NCBI RefSeq assembly: GCF_014636475.1
Contig: NZ_BMEL01000003.1
Location: forward strand, 310,001-374,000
DNA length: 64,000 bases
Origin: Halobacillus andaensis
GTDB taxonomy: Bacteria; Bacillota; Bacilli; Bacillales; Halobacillaceae
Direction: 5' to 3'
Both the position numbers and the translations under genes were made by a program. Position 1 is the stretch's first letter; every line of letters starts with the position of its first letter. Positions 25,777-37,300 of the stretch are shown piece after piece. A model generated the notes under the pieces. That model did not search any database. It was not told where the DNA came from and saw only the letters and a list, made by a program, of their open reading frames with translations.

Positions 25777-26940
25777 CTATTTTTTTATCGTTTCCGTCCC
25801 TCCTGAAGAATAGTTTTGTGAGTGAACAAGAATTTTTTTCGTAAAACGCTCCCTCGTCTTCCCACTTTTATAACACTCCACGCGATTGCGCCCGTTATTC
25901 TTAGCTGTATACAACGCTTCATCCGCAGCAAGGATTAATTGACTGGCCTCGACATCGTCTGTCGTAGCAATTCCTGTAGAAATCGTTAGTTGGAGATGGA
26001 GGCCGTTCACGTGAAAAACTTCTCTTTCTATTGCCTCACGAATTCGTTCCATCGCCTTTTCAGCATTCCACTGGTTACAGTGCGGCAGCAATACGATGAA
26101 CTCTTCTCCCCCATAGCGGGCAATAATATCAATTGTGCGTAAATTTTGTGATAATAATTTACTTAATTTCTGCAATACTAAATCTCCTGTCACATGCCCG
26201 TGCGTATCGTTGACTTCCTTAAAATAATCGATATCTATAAAAGCAACAGAAAGCGCAGAATTACGGTCTTTAGCATGTTGGTCATAAAACCGCATAAATG
26301 CACGACGATTATAAAGCTTGGTCAAGGGATCTCTACTTGCTTTCTCCATGAGGTCTTTTTTGTACCTAAATTCTTCTGCTAAATCTTTGACCATCCAGGC
26401 TAAAAACAAGCTAAGCGCGATACTCATGGGAAACGCTGTCGGAACAACCAACCTGAAATATTCACCAGGAGATAAAACGCCGAGCGTAGCAATAACTACT
26501 ACATTAACTGTATTTAATAGGATCGACACTATGAAAATTTTTCTTGTGAAATTCCTATACTTAAACTGTTTACTAAGTATCATCCCAGTAATAGAGAGAA
26601 CTAACATGTTAATGAACCCTATTAATGCAGCCTCACTCATTCCAAATGTAAAGCGAAGCAGTCCAATCCCTCCGCCGACCATTAAAATTTGAAAAGGATT
26701 TTTTGCATAGAGCGCCACGATAATTATAGGGATAAAACGCAAATCAAAAATAACGGATTGACTGAGGTGTATTCCAAAAAACATAGACACCCAACCAGCT
26801 GCTATCGAAATAATAACGAAAATGGCAGCTTTAAATTGCACATGGGTTCTAACTAGAAAGTGTTTGTGTAGAAAAGCAGATAAATAGATGATCGTAATTA
26901 ATATACTGGCATTGAGTATAAATTCATCGATATGAACCAT
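25777..26940 (-). CDS. membrane-bound diguanylate cyclase (5TM + GGDEF)
   Basis: 387 residues. About six membrane segments in the first 195 resemble the 5TM-5TMR-LYT sensor module, followed by a GGDEF domain (SRDPLTKLYNRR at about 202). The active site is GGEEF (277-281) and the inhibitory I-site RTID lies five residues before it (268-271), so an active, product-inhibited cyclase making c-di-GMP is predicted. Domain order matches B. subtilis DgcK. GAGGA lies nine bases before the ATG. c-di-GMP could act on exopolysaccharide production, but no receptor is seen in the window. Confidence 0.9.
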   Translation of the reverse strand: MVHIDEFILNASILITIIYLSAFLHKHFLVRTHVQFKAAIFVIISIAAGWVSMFFGIHLSQSVIFDLRFIPIIIVALYAKNPFQILMVGGGIGLLRFTFGMSEAALIGFINMLVLSITGMILSKQFKYRNFTRKIFIVSILLNTVNVVVIATLGVLSPGEYFRLVVPTAFPMSIALSLFLAWMVKDLAEEFRYKKDLMEKASRDPLTKLYNRRAFMRFYDQHAKDRNSALSVAFIDIDYFKEVNDTHGHVTGDLVLQKLSKLLSQNLRTIDIIARYGGEEFIVLLPHCNQWNAEKAMERIREAIEREVFHVNGLHLQLTISTGIATTDDVEASQLILAADEALYTAKNNGRNRVECYKSGKTRERFTKKILVHSQNYSSGGTETIKK

Positions 26941-27129
26941 AGTCGTTCATCCTCATTTCTCTAACTTCAAAACCATTTCAATCTTACTCATGAAATGATC
27001 GACAACCTTAATAATCATATTTTCCTATAATCAGTGAACTGAAACCAAATAATGTTCAGTATTACAATTACTTTAGAACTATTATACTGTAAAACTTATA
27101 CACACAACAAAATTCAATCGGTTCAACTC

Positions 27130-27156
27130 TATAAAAAAAGAACGCCATCAAAGGCG
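27130..27156 (-). terminator. terminator of the patatin-like gene
   Basis: Stem GAGCGCC / GGCGTTC, followed on the minus strand by seven T. Confidence 0.75.
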
Positions 27157-27157
27157 C

Positions 27158-28066
27158 TCAAAACAAAAACTGGAGAATCTTTTCTTTGTGCTGGTCATAC
27201 ACCCTTTCCCCTAAGGTCATGAGTTCTTCCATACAAAGAATATCATCAAAAGGAATTTCTTTAGATAAATCCTCATCAATTCGCAAATAACGCTCTCCTA
27301 ATAATAATTGACTTTGATAAGAAACCGATTCTGAAGACAAATGTAGAGCTAGGTCCAGCAGCTTAGGTTTTGTTTTTAACGAAGGGATCTTCAAAGGCAT
27401 CCATTGCCTTAACCCCCAGTACTTGTTTTTTGAAAACGAAAATTCAATTTTTTGCTTTCCTGTTCCAAATGATAGAACATTCACCTCTTCTAATCCTGTG
27501 TTAAATGATTTAATAGCTTCTGTAATTGCTGCCATCGATGGATTATTAGCCCACAGTCCCCCATCAATGGATAAATATCGCTGAGAGATGTTATTCGGAG
27601 GAAAGTAGACGGGAGCAGAACATGATGACAGGACTGCATCCCATAAAAAAATATCGCTTACTCCTTTATCAGCTTCATCTGCATGAGAACGGTATGTAAA
27701 TGGTTTCCCATGAGTAATATCAACGGAAGGAATGAGAAGTGGCTGCTCTACATCTGCCAGCTTCACTTCTTTAAACACATCGCGTAACATGTGCCTTAAA
27801 TCCCGATCACTATATACACTTTTAAATAGGCCTACTTTTGCCTGCCTTGTAAATATTTTCTCCCCATACATTTGATAAAAGTGAAGGACGTCTTCCATCC
27901 TTTTGCGTAAAGCAATAGAGGCGGCAATAATCGCCCCTGTGCTTGTCCCTGCTACTAAGTCAAACGACTCTCCTATTGGTTTTTTTAAATCCTTCTCAAT
28001 TGCTTTCAAAATGGTTACAGGAAGGATACCTCGAATCCCTCCGCCATCAATACATAATATTTTCAC
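27158..28066 (-). CDS. patatin-like phospholipase
   Basis: About 302 residues with the full patatin catalytic set: oxyanion GGGIRG (8-13), nucleophile Ser42 in GTSTG, and the Asp of DGGLWANNP. It should hydrolyse acyl groups from membrane lipids. The start is taken at the GTG 28066 because AGGTGG (28074-28079) overlaps the longer GTG start at 28075. It resembles CapV-type effectors of CBASS systems in length, but no cyclase or other defence gene is adjacent, so a housekeeping lipase is the simplest reading. Confidence 0.85.
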   Translation of the reverse strand: MKILCIDGGGIRGILPVTILKAIEKDLKKPIGESFDLVAGTSTGAIIAASIALRKRMEDVLHFYQMYGEKIFTRQAKVGLFKSVYSDRDLRHMLRDVFKEVKLADVEQPLLIPSVDITHGKPFTYRSHADEADKGVSDIFLWDAVLSSCSAPVYFPPNNISQRYLSIDGGLWANNPSMAAITEAIKSFNTGLEEVNVLSFGTGKQKIEFSFSKNKYWGLRQWMPLKIPSLKTKPKLLDLALHLSSESVSYQSQLLLGERYLRIDEDLSKEIPFDDILCMEELMTLGERVYDQHKEKILQFLF

Positions 28067-28222
28067 ATGCGCCACCTAAATTTATGATTTATCCTCAGTG
28101 TATCCATGATAGGCTTCCTTCATTCGACAGCAGTGGCACTGAATGGAAGAATTATTGTTTATTGTATGTTAAAATGGAAGTAGGAAAACCTTAATATTAT
28201 AACTCCAAGGAAGGTGCTTATA

Positions 28223-28657
28223 ATGAAGGAAAGAATTTTAGTGGCGTACGATGGCTCTGAACTTAGTAAAAAAGCTATACAAGAAGCACTTACTAAAGAA
28301 GAGGCCAATAATGAAGCAGAAGTTCACGTCGTCTCAGTTATTAAACCGACCGGTCCGTTTACAAACGCAAAGATGGCTGAAAGTATTGGTACAGAACTAG
28401 CTGAACAGTTGAAATCAGATTTAGAAGCAATTAAAGAAGAGTTTAAAACTGTCCACCACCCGATTGTCACTGAAGCGTTAGTAGGAAAAAGTGAAAGCAA
28501 TCCAGGGGTTAAAATTTGTGATTATGCGGATGAACATGATATCGATTTGATCATCATTGGCAATCGCGGATTAGGTAATGTTAAGAAATTTTTCTTAGGC
28601 AGCGTCAGCAACAATGTTGTGCAGCACGCGAAATGCCCGGTTTTAGTTATTAAATAG
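28223..28657 (+). CDS. universal stress protein UspA family
   Basis: 144 residues, single Usp domain: KERILVAYDGSELS at the start, and the ATP-binding motif GNRGLGNVKKFFLGSVS near the end. The family binds ATP and supports survival under stress; the molecular action is unknown. AAGGAAGG lies eight bases before the ATG at 28223, so the frame from 28214 is not used. Confidence 0.9.
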   Translation: MKERILVAYDGSELSKKAIQEALTKEEANNEAEVHVVSVIKPTGPFTNAKMAESIGTELAEQLKSDLEAIKEEFKTVHHPIVTEALVGKSESNPGVKICDYADEHDIDLIIIGNRGLGNVKKFFLGSVSNNVVQHAKCPVLVIK

Positions 28658-28662
28658 GAAAA

Positions 28663-28727
28663 GAGCCTATCCTGTTATATGGATAGGCTCTCAGGCTGTC
28701 GGGAAAGTTCTCGACAGCCTTATTTTT
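28663..28727 (+). terminator. two tandem hairpins after the uspA-like gene
   Basis: First stem GAGCCTATCC / GGATAGGCTC; second AGGCTGTCG / CGACAGCCT followed by TATTTTT. The first stem is repeated at 29116-29142. Confidence 0.75.
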
Positions 28728-28966
28728 GTCTTGTGTCTGAGAATTCAACTTCATTTTTCGCTACCCTAAACTCAGAAACTTAAGAGGTGGGATGGAAAGG
28801 GAATGGTACTTAGCCGCTTACACGGAAAAGACAAAGTTAAAGAACAGGCGCTGCTGACGAATGCCTGTTGAAACTTAAAAAAAGATTGTCTTACACCTAG
28901 CTGGGGTGAGTTAGGTGGAGGAGAGTCTGTTTTAGCTATAATCTAGAGCGAAGGAGCACAGACCAT

Positions 28967-29142
28967 GACACTCCTGCGGAAAAACGGGCGATCCGAGACC
29001 ACGCAGTGTGGATTTTCACGAGGAGACTCTGGCGTTCGTCGGCGGAAAGGGAATGGTCTGTGCTCCTGGAGGCAAGAAAAAGCTTGTAGAAAAACAAGGG
29101 GTTTCTCTACAAGCTGAGCCTATCCATATAAAGGATAGGCTC
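28967..29142 (-). repeat. dispersed repeat family B, copy 2, ending in a duplicated hairpin
   Basis: Read on the minus strand it starts with the AGCTTGTAGA hairpin (29077-29115), then carries GTCTCGGATCGCC and GCAGGAGT, matching 19942-20095 in order. At its outer edge (29116-29142) sits the hairpin GAGCCTATCC / GGATAGGCTC, an exact copy of the stem behind the uspA-like gene. The stretch 28730-28960 between contains no gene that I can support. Confidence 0.65.
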
Positions 29143-29149
29143 TCTTCTG

Positions 29150-30466
29150 TTAGTTATGAACTCCAATCTCTTTTTCATAAGCAGTTAAGGCTTCATCAAA
29201 CATGCGAAGTCCTTCATCAATCTGTTCTTTCGTTACGGTTAATGGAGGAATCATGCGGATGATCTCTGTTTGATTTCCCCCAAAGTAAAACAGTACGCCA
29301 TTTTCTAAAGCAGTATCTAACACTTTAAATAAACCATCACTATTTGGTGCCCCTGATTGAGGATCAATGATTTCAATACCAATCATCAACCCTACCGACC
29401 GTACCCGGCCGATCACAGAATGCTTCGCTTTAATTTCTTGAAGCTTTTGCGCTGCATAAGCTCCGACATCTCTCGTATTTTCAAGTAAATTTTCTTCTTC
29501 AATTACATCAAGAACCGCATTGGCAGCTGAACAGGCAATGGGGTTGCCGCCAAATGTCGTCGCGTGGCTTCCGAGCGGCCACTGCTTCATCAGTTCATTA
29601 GAAGCTACGGTTGCACTAAGCGGCATACCATTGGCAATCCCTTTGGCAATCGCCATGATGTCGGGAGTGACATCAAACGTTTGAGAGGCAAACCACTCAC
29701 CTGTTCGACCGAACCCAGTCTGCACTTCATCGAAAATAAGTAATAAACCGTGTTGATCACATAGTTCTCTCACTTTTTGGAGCCATGCTTTTGGAGGGAC
29801 AATATATCCTCCTTCACCAAGGACAGGTTCAACTAATACAGCCGCCACTTCATCTGGTGTCACTTGATGAGCAAATAACCGTTCGAAATCCTTCTCCAAC
29901 TGGTCAACTACATACTGTTCAGGATCAGCTCCAGCCGGACAGTCATCTACTTGTGCATATGGCACTTGGTAAGATCCTGAAGGCTGTAAAAATTTTCGAT
30001 ACTTACTTTTGGAGCTCGTCACACTCAAAGCTCCCATCGATCTGCCATGAAATCCTCCAATAAATGAAACGATATAAGGACGCTGCGTTACGTGTTTCGC
30101 TAATTTAATGGCACCTTCAATGGCCTCAGCTCCACTGTTTCCAAAAAAGAAACAATCGAGGTTTCCAGGCATGACTTCAGCTAGCCGATCGGCCAGCTTT
30201 AATATTGATTCATATATAATAACTCCAGAAGGACCATGCCCAAGCTCGTCTGCTCCTTGTTTGATCGCTTCTACAACTTTAGGATGACGATGCCCTACAT
30301 TCGTAGTGGCAATTCCTGAAGTAAAGTCTAAATATTTTTTTCCATCCACACCATAATAATAGCAGCCTTCTTCTTTAACGACCGGCAAGTTCGGATGATC
30401 CTTTGCCATACTTGGTGCTAAACGATTTGACATATTATCTACCAGGTGACTCCAATCGTTTCCCAT
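29150..30466 (-). CDS. class III aminotransferase, 4-aminobutyrate or acetylornithine type
   Basis: 438 residues of the PLP-dependent class III family: [17 protein letters not shown], the PLP contact [12 protein letters not shown] (about 245-256), catalytic Lys275 in [12 protein letters not shown], and [12 protein letters not shown]. Such enzymes move the amino group of GABA or another omega-amine to 2-oxoglutarate; GabT and ornithine-type members cannot be separated by eye. AGGAGG lies eight bases before the ATG at 30466. It follows a YjiH-type permease gene after 45 bases and is probably co-transcribed, so the permease may bring in its substrate. Confidence 0.88.
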   Translation of the reverse strand: MGNDWSHLVDNMSNRLAPSMAKDHPNLPVVKEEGCYYYGVDGKKYLDFTSGIATTNVGHRHPKVVEAIKQGADELGHGPSGVIIYESILKLADRLAEVMPGNLDCFFFGNSGAEAIEGAIKLAKHVTQRPYIVSFIGGFHGRSMGALSVTSSKSKYRKFLQPSGSYQVPYAQVDDCPAGADPEQYVVDQLEKDFERLFAHQVTPDEVAAVLVEPVLGEGGYIVPPKAWLQKVRELCDQHGLLLIFDEVQTGFGRTGEWFASQTFDVTPDIMAIAKGIANGMPLSATVASNELMKQWPLGSHATTFGGNPIACSAANAVLDVIEEENLLENTRDVGAYAAQKLQEIKAKHSVIGRVRSVGLMIGIEIIDPQSGAPNSDGLFKVLDTALENGVLFYFGGNQTEIIRMIPPLTVTKEQIDEGLRMFDEALTAYEKEIGVHN

Positions 30467-30511
30467 AACCAAATCCTCCTACAACAATTTCTATTTATCG
30501 TAACATTAGAT

Positions 30512-31888
30512 TTAAAAGAATAATAGATGAGCCATAAGCGCTGCCACTGGCAAAGTAACAATCGTACGCTGCAAGAAAATCACGAACAACTCCAGCAAGT
30601 TTAAAGGAATTTTTGATTTAATAAGTAAGATCCCGATCTCTGACATGTACACCAGTTGCGTGAGAGACATTACCCCAATAATGAATCGAGTAAGTTCAGA
30701 TTCAATCCCTGAACCAACGACAGCTGGAAGAAACATATCAGCAAAACCTACAATCATCGCCGGGGCAGCTTCAGCAGCTTCTGGGATTTGCAGTAATGTC
30801 AGTAAAGGAATAAATGGATAAGATAAAAACGTAAAAATTGGTGTAAATTCGGCAATGATTAAAGCGATCGTTCCCAACGCCATAACGAGCGGGATTAAAC
30901 CAAGCCATATATCAGCCACATTAAAAATACCACGGCTGATGACATCTTTCGCACTTTTCACTTGATCCGCTTTTTTTACAGCTTGATCGACTCCCCAGCG
31001 AAAACTTGACACGCCAGCGGGTACAGCTTCATCGATTTGTTTTCCAACCGGTTCATAGTACGTATGCTTCTTTCTTGAAAGCGGAGGAATACGCGGACAA
31101 ATAACCGCAGCAACTATCCCGCAAACAGCTACTGTAAAGTAAAATTGGACGAACATATGGTCAATACCAATAAATCGAGCGATCACTAAACTAAATGCAA
31201 TGGAAGCAATAGAAAAGTTAGTTGCGACCACAGCAGCTTCACGCTTTGAATAGTAGCCTCCCTCGTATTGTTGAGTCGTTAGCAGAACGCCAACCGTTCC
31301 ACTTCCCATCCAAGAGGCCAAAGCATCAACCGAGGAGCGTCCCGGAAGTTTAAATAAAGGCTGCATGACCTTACGAACGACAGATCCAATAAAGTCCATA
31401 AGTCCAAATTCAAGAAGTAACGGCATAAATAAACTAGCAAATAAAAACCAAACCATTAAGACAGGAATTAAATCAAAAAGGACAACTTGTCCAGTTAACT
31501 CAGAGGATATAACTTCAGGTCCTATTCCCACGAGGGTCATCGTAGCAAAAATAGCCCCTAATGCACGAAGCACGATCCAAAATACTCCAATATCAAACAA
31601 ACTTGATATAAATTTATGATTTCTAATTCCAGGATGACTTATTCCCTTTATAACAAAAGTGCCGACTACAGAAACCCACAGCACGATTGTCATAAACAAT
31701 GGAATATAATCAGACATCGCCCCTTGAAGTCCATCAGCTAAAATTCCCAATCCAATAGTGACTGTCCCGTCAACTGAAACAGGTACGAGAAACAGCAAAA
31801 CTCCAATAATAGAAGGTATTAAAAATTTCATAAGCTGGCCCGCTGTGTAGCCCGATGTTACTTGCATTTCCTTTTTCTCTAATTCCAT
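30512..31888 (-). CDS. YjiH family membrane transporter
   Basis: 458 residues, about 10-11 membrane segments. The central WMGSGTVGVLLTTQQYEGGYYSKREAAVVATNFS and later PAMIVGFADMFLPAVVG are typical of YjiH/nucleoside-recognition (Gate) domain proteins. GGGGGA precedes the ATG. First gene of a likely operon with the aminotransferase. The transported compound is unknown. Confidence 0.8.
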   Translation of the reverse strand: MELEKKEMQVTSGYTAGQLMKFLIPSIIGVLLFLVPVSVDGTVTIGLGILADGLQGAMSDYIPLFMTIVLWVSVVGTFVIKGISHPGIRNHKFISSLFDIGVFWIVLRALGAIFATMTLVGIGPEVISSELTGQVVLFDLIPVLMVWFLFASLFMPLLLEFGLMDFIGSVVRKVMQPLFKLPGRSSVDALASWMGSGTVGVLLTTQQYEGGYYSKREAAVVATNFSIASIAFSLVIARFIGIDHMFVQFYFTVAVCGIVAAVICPRIPPLSRKKHTYYEPVGKQIDEAVPAGVSSFRWGVDQAVKKADQVKSAKDVISRGIFNVADIWLGLIPLVMALGTIALIIAEFTPIFTFLSYPFIPLLTLLQIPEAAEAAPAMIVGFADMFLPAVVGSGIESELTRFIIGVMSLTQLVYMSEIGILLIKSKIPLNLLELFVIFLQRTIVTLPVAALMAHLLFF

Positions 31889-32247
31889 AATGTGATTCCC
31901 CCATCAATGAATGAATTTTGTATATATTATTGGTACATATGACTTATTTCGGGTTTGCGGTTTTTAATGATACATTTTAATGCATAAAAATTCAATAGAG
32001 GAAAGCAAATTAAAAATATTATTTTTATATTGGATGAAAATGGCTTTACATCAAGCTTTTGAACAGTATATCAGAAATCCGCTTACATGTTTTAATATTA
32101 AGAAAATTCACTCCATTTTAATTATAAATGTCAAAATTCGTCGAAGTGTAAGGGTGTACTTAGCACTGGTTAATTGTTAAATTCATACAACTCTAATGAA
32201 GGTAGTTAATAATTTTAGAATAAAAATGAAAAATTACGAATATTCGC
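31889..32247. other. AT-rich intergenic region upstream of the S-box
   Basis: About 360 bases of unusually AT-rich sequence. A 66-codon frame at 31980-32180 lacks a ribosome binding site. I see nothing convincing here apart from the promoters at the two edges. Confidence 0.6.
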
Positions 32248-32276
32248 TTGATTACTAACATTATTTAGTGTAATGT
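32248..32276 (+). promoter_or_regulatory. likely promoter of the SAM riboswitch operon
   Basis: TTGATT - 17 bp - TAATGT, with a start expected near 32283, about 35 bases before the aptamer. Confidence 0.45.
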
Positions 32277-32316
32277 AAGTCGCAACAATGTTTTGTACAG
32301 GAAAATTTTATATGCT

Positions 32317-32476
32317 TTCTTATCTCGAGAGGTGAAGGGACTGGCCCTATGAAGCCTCAGCAACCACTGTTCCACAGTATGGTGCTAACTCCAGCAAGTT
32401 ATCAAAAACTTGGAAGATAAGGAGAAGGATTTATTGCGAATTAAAGTCTTCTTCTTATAAGAAGGCTTTTTTTATT
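32317..32476 (+). ncRNA. SAM-I (S-box) riboswitch
   Basis: The aptamer is unmistakable: P1 arms CTTATCT (32319-32325) and AGATAAG (32415-32421), the conserved GAGAGGTGAAGGGACTGGCCC and GAAGCCTCAGCAACC, and GGTGCTAA. A terminator hairpin follows (AGTCTTCTT / AAGAAGGCT, 32445-32467, then seven T). By analogy with known S-boxes, SAM binding should favour the terminator and switch off the yitJ-metH genes behind it. Confidence 0.95.
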
Positions 32477-32511
32477 TACCATGGTACTCGGTACCACTAA
32501 GGAGGAAATGT

Positions 32512-34392
32512 ATGAATTTGAGAGATGCTCTTCAAACACAAACTCTTGTAGGAGATGGAGCTTTAGGAACCCTTCTTTACTCTTATGGAATCGATCAGTG
32601 TTTTGAAGATTTAAATCGCAGCCACCCTGATGAGGTATTAAATGTGCATAAAGCCTATGTAGAAGCAGGTGCTGATGTCATCCAAACCAATACATATGGC
32701 GCGAATTACGTTAAACTATCCCGTTACGGACTTGAAGATAAAGTAAAAGAAATTAATACGGCCGCAATTAAAATTGCGAAACAAGCTGCTGCTGAGCACA
32801 ATTATGTCGTTGGTACAATTGGAGGAACTCGAGCAATTAGTAAGCAGGCGGTCTCGCTTGAAGAAATTAAACGCAGCTTCCGAGAACAGTTATACTGCAT
32901 GCTATTCGAAGGTGTAGACGGTCTTTTACTCGAAACCTTCTATGACTTTGAAGAGCTTCAAACCGTTTTACAAATTGCGAGAAAAGAAACGAAGCTTCCT
33001 ATTATTGCCCAAGTTTCTATGCATGAACCTGGCGTACTGCAGGATGGAACTTCTCTAAACGAAGCCTTGGCTACACTAGAAAATATCGGAGCGGATGTAG
33101 TTGGAATCAATTGCCGCCTCGGACCCTATCATATGACACAAGCGTTAGAAGGCGTGCCTTTGCCAAAAAAAGCTGTTCTATCTGCTTATCCTAATGCCAG
33201 TTTACCTGCTTATCAGGATGGTCGACTTGTTTATAAAACAGATGCGGACTATTTTAAAGCGAGTGCACGCTCTCTTTACGAAGAAGGAGCACGTTTAATC
33301 GGCGGATGCTGTGGAACAACTCCGGAGCATATCGCTGCGATTGCAGAAGAAGTTAAAGGAAAAAAGCCAATTCAGAAAAAGGTGGTCGCCCCTGCTAAAG
33401 CTGAGGTTGAAACCCCAAGGGAAGTTGAAGATACGAACCCGCACCTCCATGAAATAGCAGCCGAGCGGTCTTCGATCATCGTAGAACTTGATCCACCGAA
33501 AAAACTGAACACAGACAAGTACATGAGGGGAGCACAAGCATTAAGAGACGCTGGTGTTGATTCCGTTACGCTTGCTGATAACTCACTAGCCTCACCAAGG
33601 ATCAGCAATTCAGCCATTGCCTCCATTATTAAGCAGAAGTATGATATCAACCCTCTTGTGCATATCGCATGTAGAGATCGTAACTTGATTGGACTTCAAT
33701 CCCATTTGATGGGACTGCATACGTTAGGGATCACAGAAGTATTAGCAATTACCGGGGATCCTACGAAAATTGGTGATTTCCCTGGGGCTACGTCGGTGTA
33801 TGATCTGTCATCATTTGATTTAATTCAATACATTAAACAATTAAACCAAGGCCTCTCGTTTTCCGGGAAATCTCTTGGTATGAACACGAATTTTTCAGTA
33901 GCTGCTGCCTTCAATCCAAACGTACGAAACCTTAACCGAGCAGTCGGACGACTTGAGAAAAAGATCAAATACGGAGCTGACTACTTCATTAGCCAACCCG
34001 TATATAGCGTGGAACAAATTAGAGAAGTATACGAAGCAACCAAGCATATATCAGCACCTATTTATATCGGTATTATGCCGCTTACAAGCTCAAGAAACGC
34101 TGAATTTTTGCATAATGAAGTACCTGGGATCACACTTTCTGACGAAATTAGAAAGCGTATGGAACACGTCAGCCACGACCCTGCTCTTGCACAGGCAGAA
34201 GGAATTGCCATCGCTAAGTCATTAATCGATACAGCAGCCGAGCTGTTTAATGGCATCTATCTAATTACACCATTTTTGCGTTATGAAATTACGGTAGAGT
34301 TAACGAACTATATTAAAGAAGTGAATCAGCAACGTTCAGAAAGGACGGTTCTTAATGGAAACAACACCATTTCATCAGCATCTATCAAATAG
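32512..34392 (+). CDS. yitJ: bifunctional homocysteine S-methyltransferase / methylenetetrahydrofolate reductase
   Basis: 626 residues in two domains. Residues 1-290 form a homocysteine methyltransferase with zinc-binding cysteines (GINCRL near 200 and [11 protein letters not shown] near 265). After a hydrophilic linker, residues about 330-610 form the MTHFR barrel ([23 protein letters not shown]). It should make 5-methyltetrahydrofolate and pass methyl groups to homocysteine in methionine synthesis. AAGGAGG precedes the ATG, directly behind the S-box. Its last 38 bases overlap metH. Same architecture as B. subtilis YitJ. Confidence 0.95.
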   Translation: MNLRDALQTQTLVGDGALGTLLYSYGIDQCFEDLNRSHPDEVLNVHKAYVEAGADVIQTNTYGANYVKLSRYGLEDKVKEINTAAIKIAKQAAAEHNYVVGTIGGTRAISKQAVSLEEIKRSFREQLYCMLFEGVDGLLLETFYDFEELQTVLQIARKETKLPIIAQVSMHEPGVLQDGTSLNEALATLENIGADVVGINCRLGPYHMTQALEGVPLPKKAVLSAYPNASLPAYQDGRLVYKTDADYFKASARSLYEEGARLIGGCCGTTPEHIAAIAEEVKGKKPIQKKVVAPAKAEVETPREVEDTNPHLHEIAAERSSIIVELDPPKKLNTDKYMRGAQALRDAGVDSVTLADNSLASPRISNSAIASIIKQKYDINPLVHIACRDRNLIGLQSHLMGLHTLGITEVLAITGDPTKIGDFPGATSVYDLSSFDLIQYIKQLNQGLSFSGKSLGMNTNFSVAAAFNPNVRNLNRAVGRLEKKIKYGADYFISQPVYSVEQIREVYEATKHISAPIYIGIMPLTSSRNAEFLHNEVPGITLSDEIRKRMEHVSHDPALAQAEGIAIAKSLIDTAAELFNGIYLITPFLRYEITVELTNYIKEVNQQRSERTVLNGNNTISSASIK

Positions 34393-37300
34393 AATCTTAG
34401 TTTTAGATGGAGCCATGGGGACAATGCTCCAAGATGCCGACCTTTCCCCTGAAGATTTTGGCGGAGAATTATACGATGGATGTAATGAATATTTAAATAT
34501 TACATCACCTAAAGTGATTGAGTGGATCCACGATGAGTACCTTAAAGCCGGAGCGGATATTATTGAAACCAATACATTTGGTGCTACCGATTTGGTCCTC
34601 GATGAATATGAATTGGGTCACTTAGCTGAAGAAATCAATAGTAAAGCAGCACAAATCGCTAAAAAAGCAGCGGAAAAGCATTCAACAAAGGAACGTCCTC
34701 GATTTGTAGCCGGTGCCATGGGTCCAACGACGAAAACACTTTCTGTTACAGGCGGCACAACTTTTGAACATTTAACGAATGCTTACCAGGAACAGGCGCG
34801 AGGACTCCTGAAAGGCGGCGTTGACCTTCTTTTACTTGAAACTTCCCAGGATATGCTAAATGTCAAAGCAGCCTATCTAGGGATATCTAAAGCTTTTAAA
34901 GAGTTTGGCCAAGAAATACCGCTTATGGTTTCAGGCACCATTGAACCTATGGGAACAACGCTTGCCGGCCAAACAATTGAAGCCTTTTACTTGTCCCTTG
35001 AACATATGAAGCCTGCTGTTGTAGGACTAAACTGTGCAACAGGTCCAGAATTTATGAGAGATCACATTCGTTCTCTATCAGACCTCGCCACAACCTCTGT
35101 CAGCTGTTACCCAAATGCCGGGCTGCCTGATGAAGAAGGTAACTATCACGAAACACCAGAATCACTTGCAGAAAAAATTGCCGGATTCGCTGAGAAAGGC
35201 TGGCTGAACGTTGTCGGCGGCTGCTGCGGAACGACCCCCGATCACATAAGAGCACTAGTAGAAGCTATAAAAGATTTTGAACCAAGAAAAGCTCCTGAAA
35301 GTCACCCTCATGCGGTTTCCGGCATTGAACCTTTTATTTACGAGGATAAAAATGACCGCCCGATTTTAGTTGGAGAGCGAACAAATGTGATTGGTTCCCG
35401 TAAGTTTAAACGCCTGATTGCGGAAGAAAAGTTTGAAGAAGCTTCAGAAATTGCGCGTGCTCAAGTAAAAAAAGGCGCGCAAGTTATTGATATTTGTCTG
35501 GCTGATCCAGATCGCGATGAAGTACGTGATATGGAAGCCTTTATGAAGCAGGTCATTAACAAGGTGAAAGTGCCGCTTATTATCGATTCCACCGATACGG
35601 ATGTCATTGAAAAGGCCCTCACCTATTCTCAAGGGAAAGTCATCATCAACTCGATTAACTTAGAAGACGGCGAAGATCGTTTTAGAGAGATTCTTCCGTT
35701 AGTTCAGCAGTATGGTGCTGCTGTTGTTGTAGGTACGATTGATGAAGTAGGCATGGCCGTTACAGCTGAGCGTAAGCTTGAAATCGCCATTCGCTCCCGC
35801 GATATTTTAGTTGAGGAATACGGACTCAATGAATCAGATATTATTTTTGACCCTCTCGTCTTCCCTGTTGGTACAGGAGATGAGCAATATATAGGCTCTG
35901 CAGACGCAACAATAGAAGGGATCCGCTTAATCAAAGAACAACTGCCAAACTGTCAAACTGTTTTAGGAGTCAGCAACGTTTCATTTGGTCTTCCTCCTGT
36001 GGGAAGAGAAGTGTTAAATGCCGTTTACCTTTACCATTGTACAAAAGCCGGGCTCGACTATGCGATCGTTAATACTGAAAAATTAGAGCGCTTCGCTTCC
36101 ATTGCACAAGAAGAAATCGACCAGGCCAACGAGCTTCTTTTTCAAACAACAGATGCTACGCTGGCGAAATTCACAGCTTTTTACCGCGGAAAGAAAAAAG
36201 AAGTAAAAGTACCTACAGCTACTATGAGCTTACCTGAAAGACTCGCTCATTATGTTGTGGAAGGAACAAAAGAAGGACTCATTCCAGACTTGGATGAAGC
36301 TCTACAGACGTATGAAACACCATTAAAAATCATTAACGGCCCATTAATGGATGGTATGGCTGAAGTCGGACGATTATTTAACGATAACCAATTAATCGTT
36401 GCAGAGGTTTTACAGAGTGCCGAAGTAATGAAGACTTCTGTCGCCCACCTTGAACCACACATGGAAAAAGATGATACGTCCAATAAAAAAGGAAAAATCC
36501 TGCTTGCTACTGTTAAAGGAGATGTACACGATATCGGGAAAAACCTCGTGGATATCATTTTAAGCAACAATGGATTTGAAGTAGTGGATCTAGGTATAAA
36601 AGTAACTTCTACTGAATTAATTGAACAGATTAAAAACGAAGGCCCGGACTTTGTCGGTCTCTCAGGTTTGCTCGTAAAATCAGCCCAGCAGATGGTTCTG
36701 ACTGCTCAAGATTTAAAACAGCAGCAAATTGACATTCCGATTCTAGTTGGTGGAGCAGCACTTTCAAGAAAGTTTACCAATACAAAAATTGCACCACAAT
36801 ACGAGGGCACTGTATTTTATGCAAAAGATGCAATGGACGGACTTTCCCTATCGAACCGACTGAGCCAAAAAGAAGATCGAGAGCTTTTAATTCGTGAACA
36901 GCAAGAAAAACAAGAGCAAGCCATTGCTAGAGGTGCAGAGCAGGCAGCTAAACAGCCGGCCTCTACAGCCGTAGCTGAAAAACCTGTCTCTACCGTTTCT
37001 AAAACGGTACCCGTTTTTCAGCCTCACGATTTCAAACAGCACCTTCTAAAAAATTATTCCGTCGCTCATATCGAGCCTTATATTAATATGCAAATGTTAA
37101 TTAGCCATCATTTAGGCTTAAAAGGTAAATTCTCTAAACTATTAGAGGAAAAAAATGAAAAGGCGTTACACTTAAAAGAGGTGGTTGACGAATTAATTGA
37201 GAAAGCTCAAAAAGAAGGTACGATTCAACCTTCAGCTCTCTACCAGTTCTTCCCGGCTCAATCTGATGGGGATGATGTGATTATCTATGATCCAAAAGAT

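Noticed and set aside
27158-28066. CBASS effector (CapV-like patatin)
   Set aside because: No nucleotide cyclase, sensor or other defence gene within 10 kb on either side.
31980-32180. 66-codon ORF in the gap before the S-box
   Set aside because: No ribosome binding site, extreme AT content and no family pattern.
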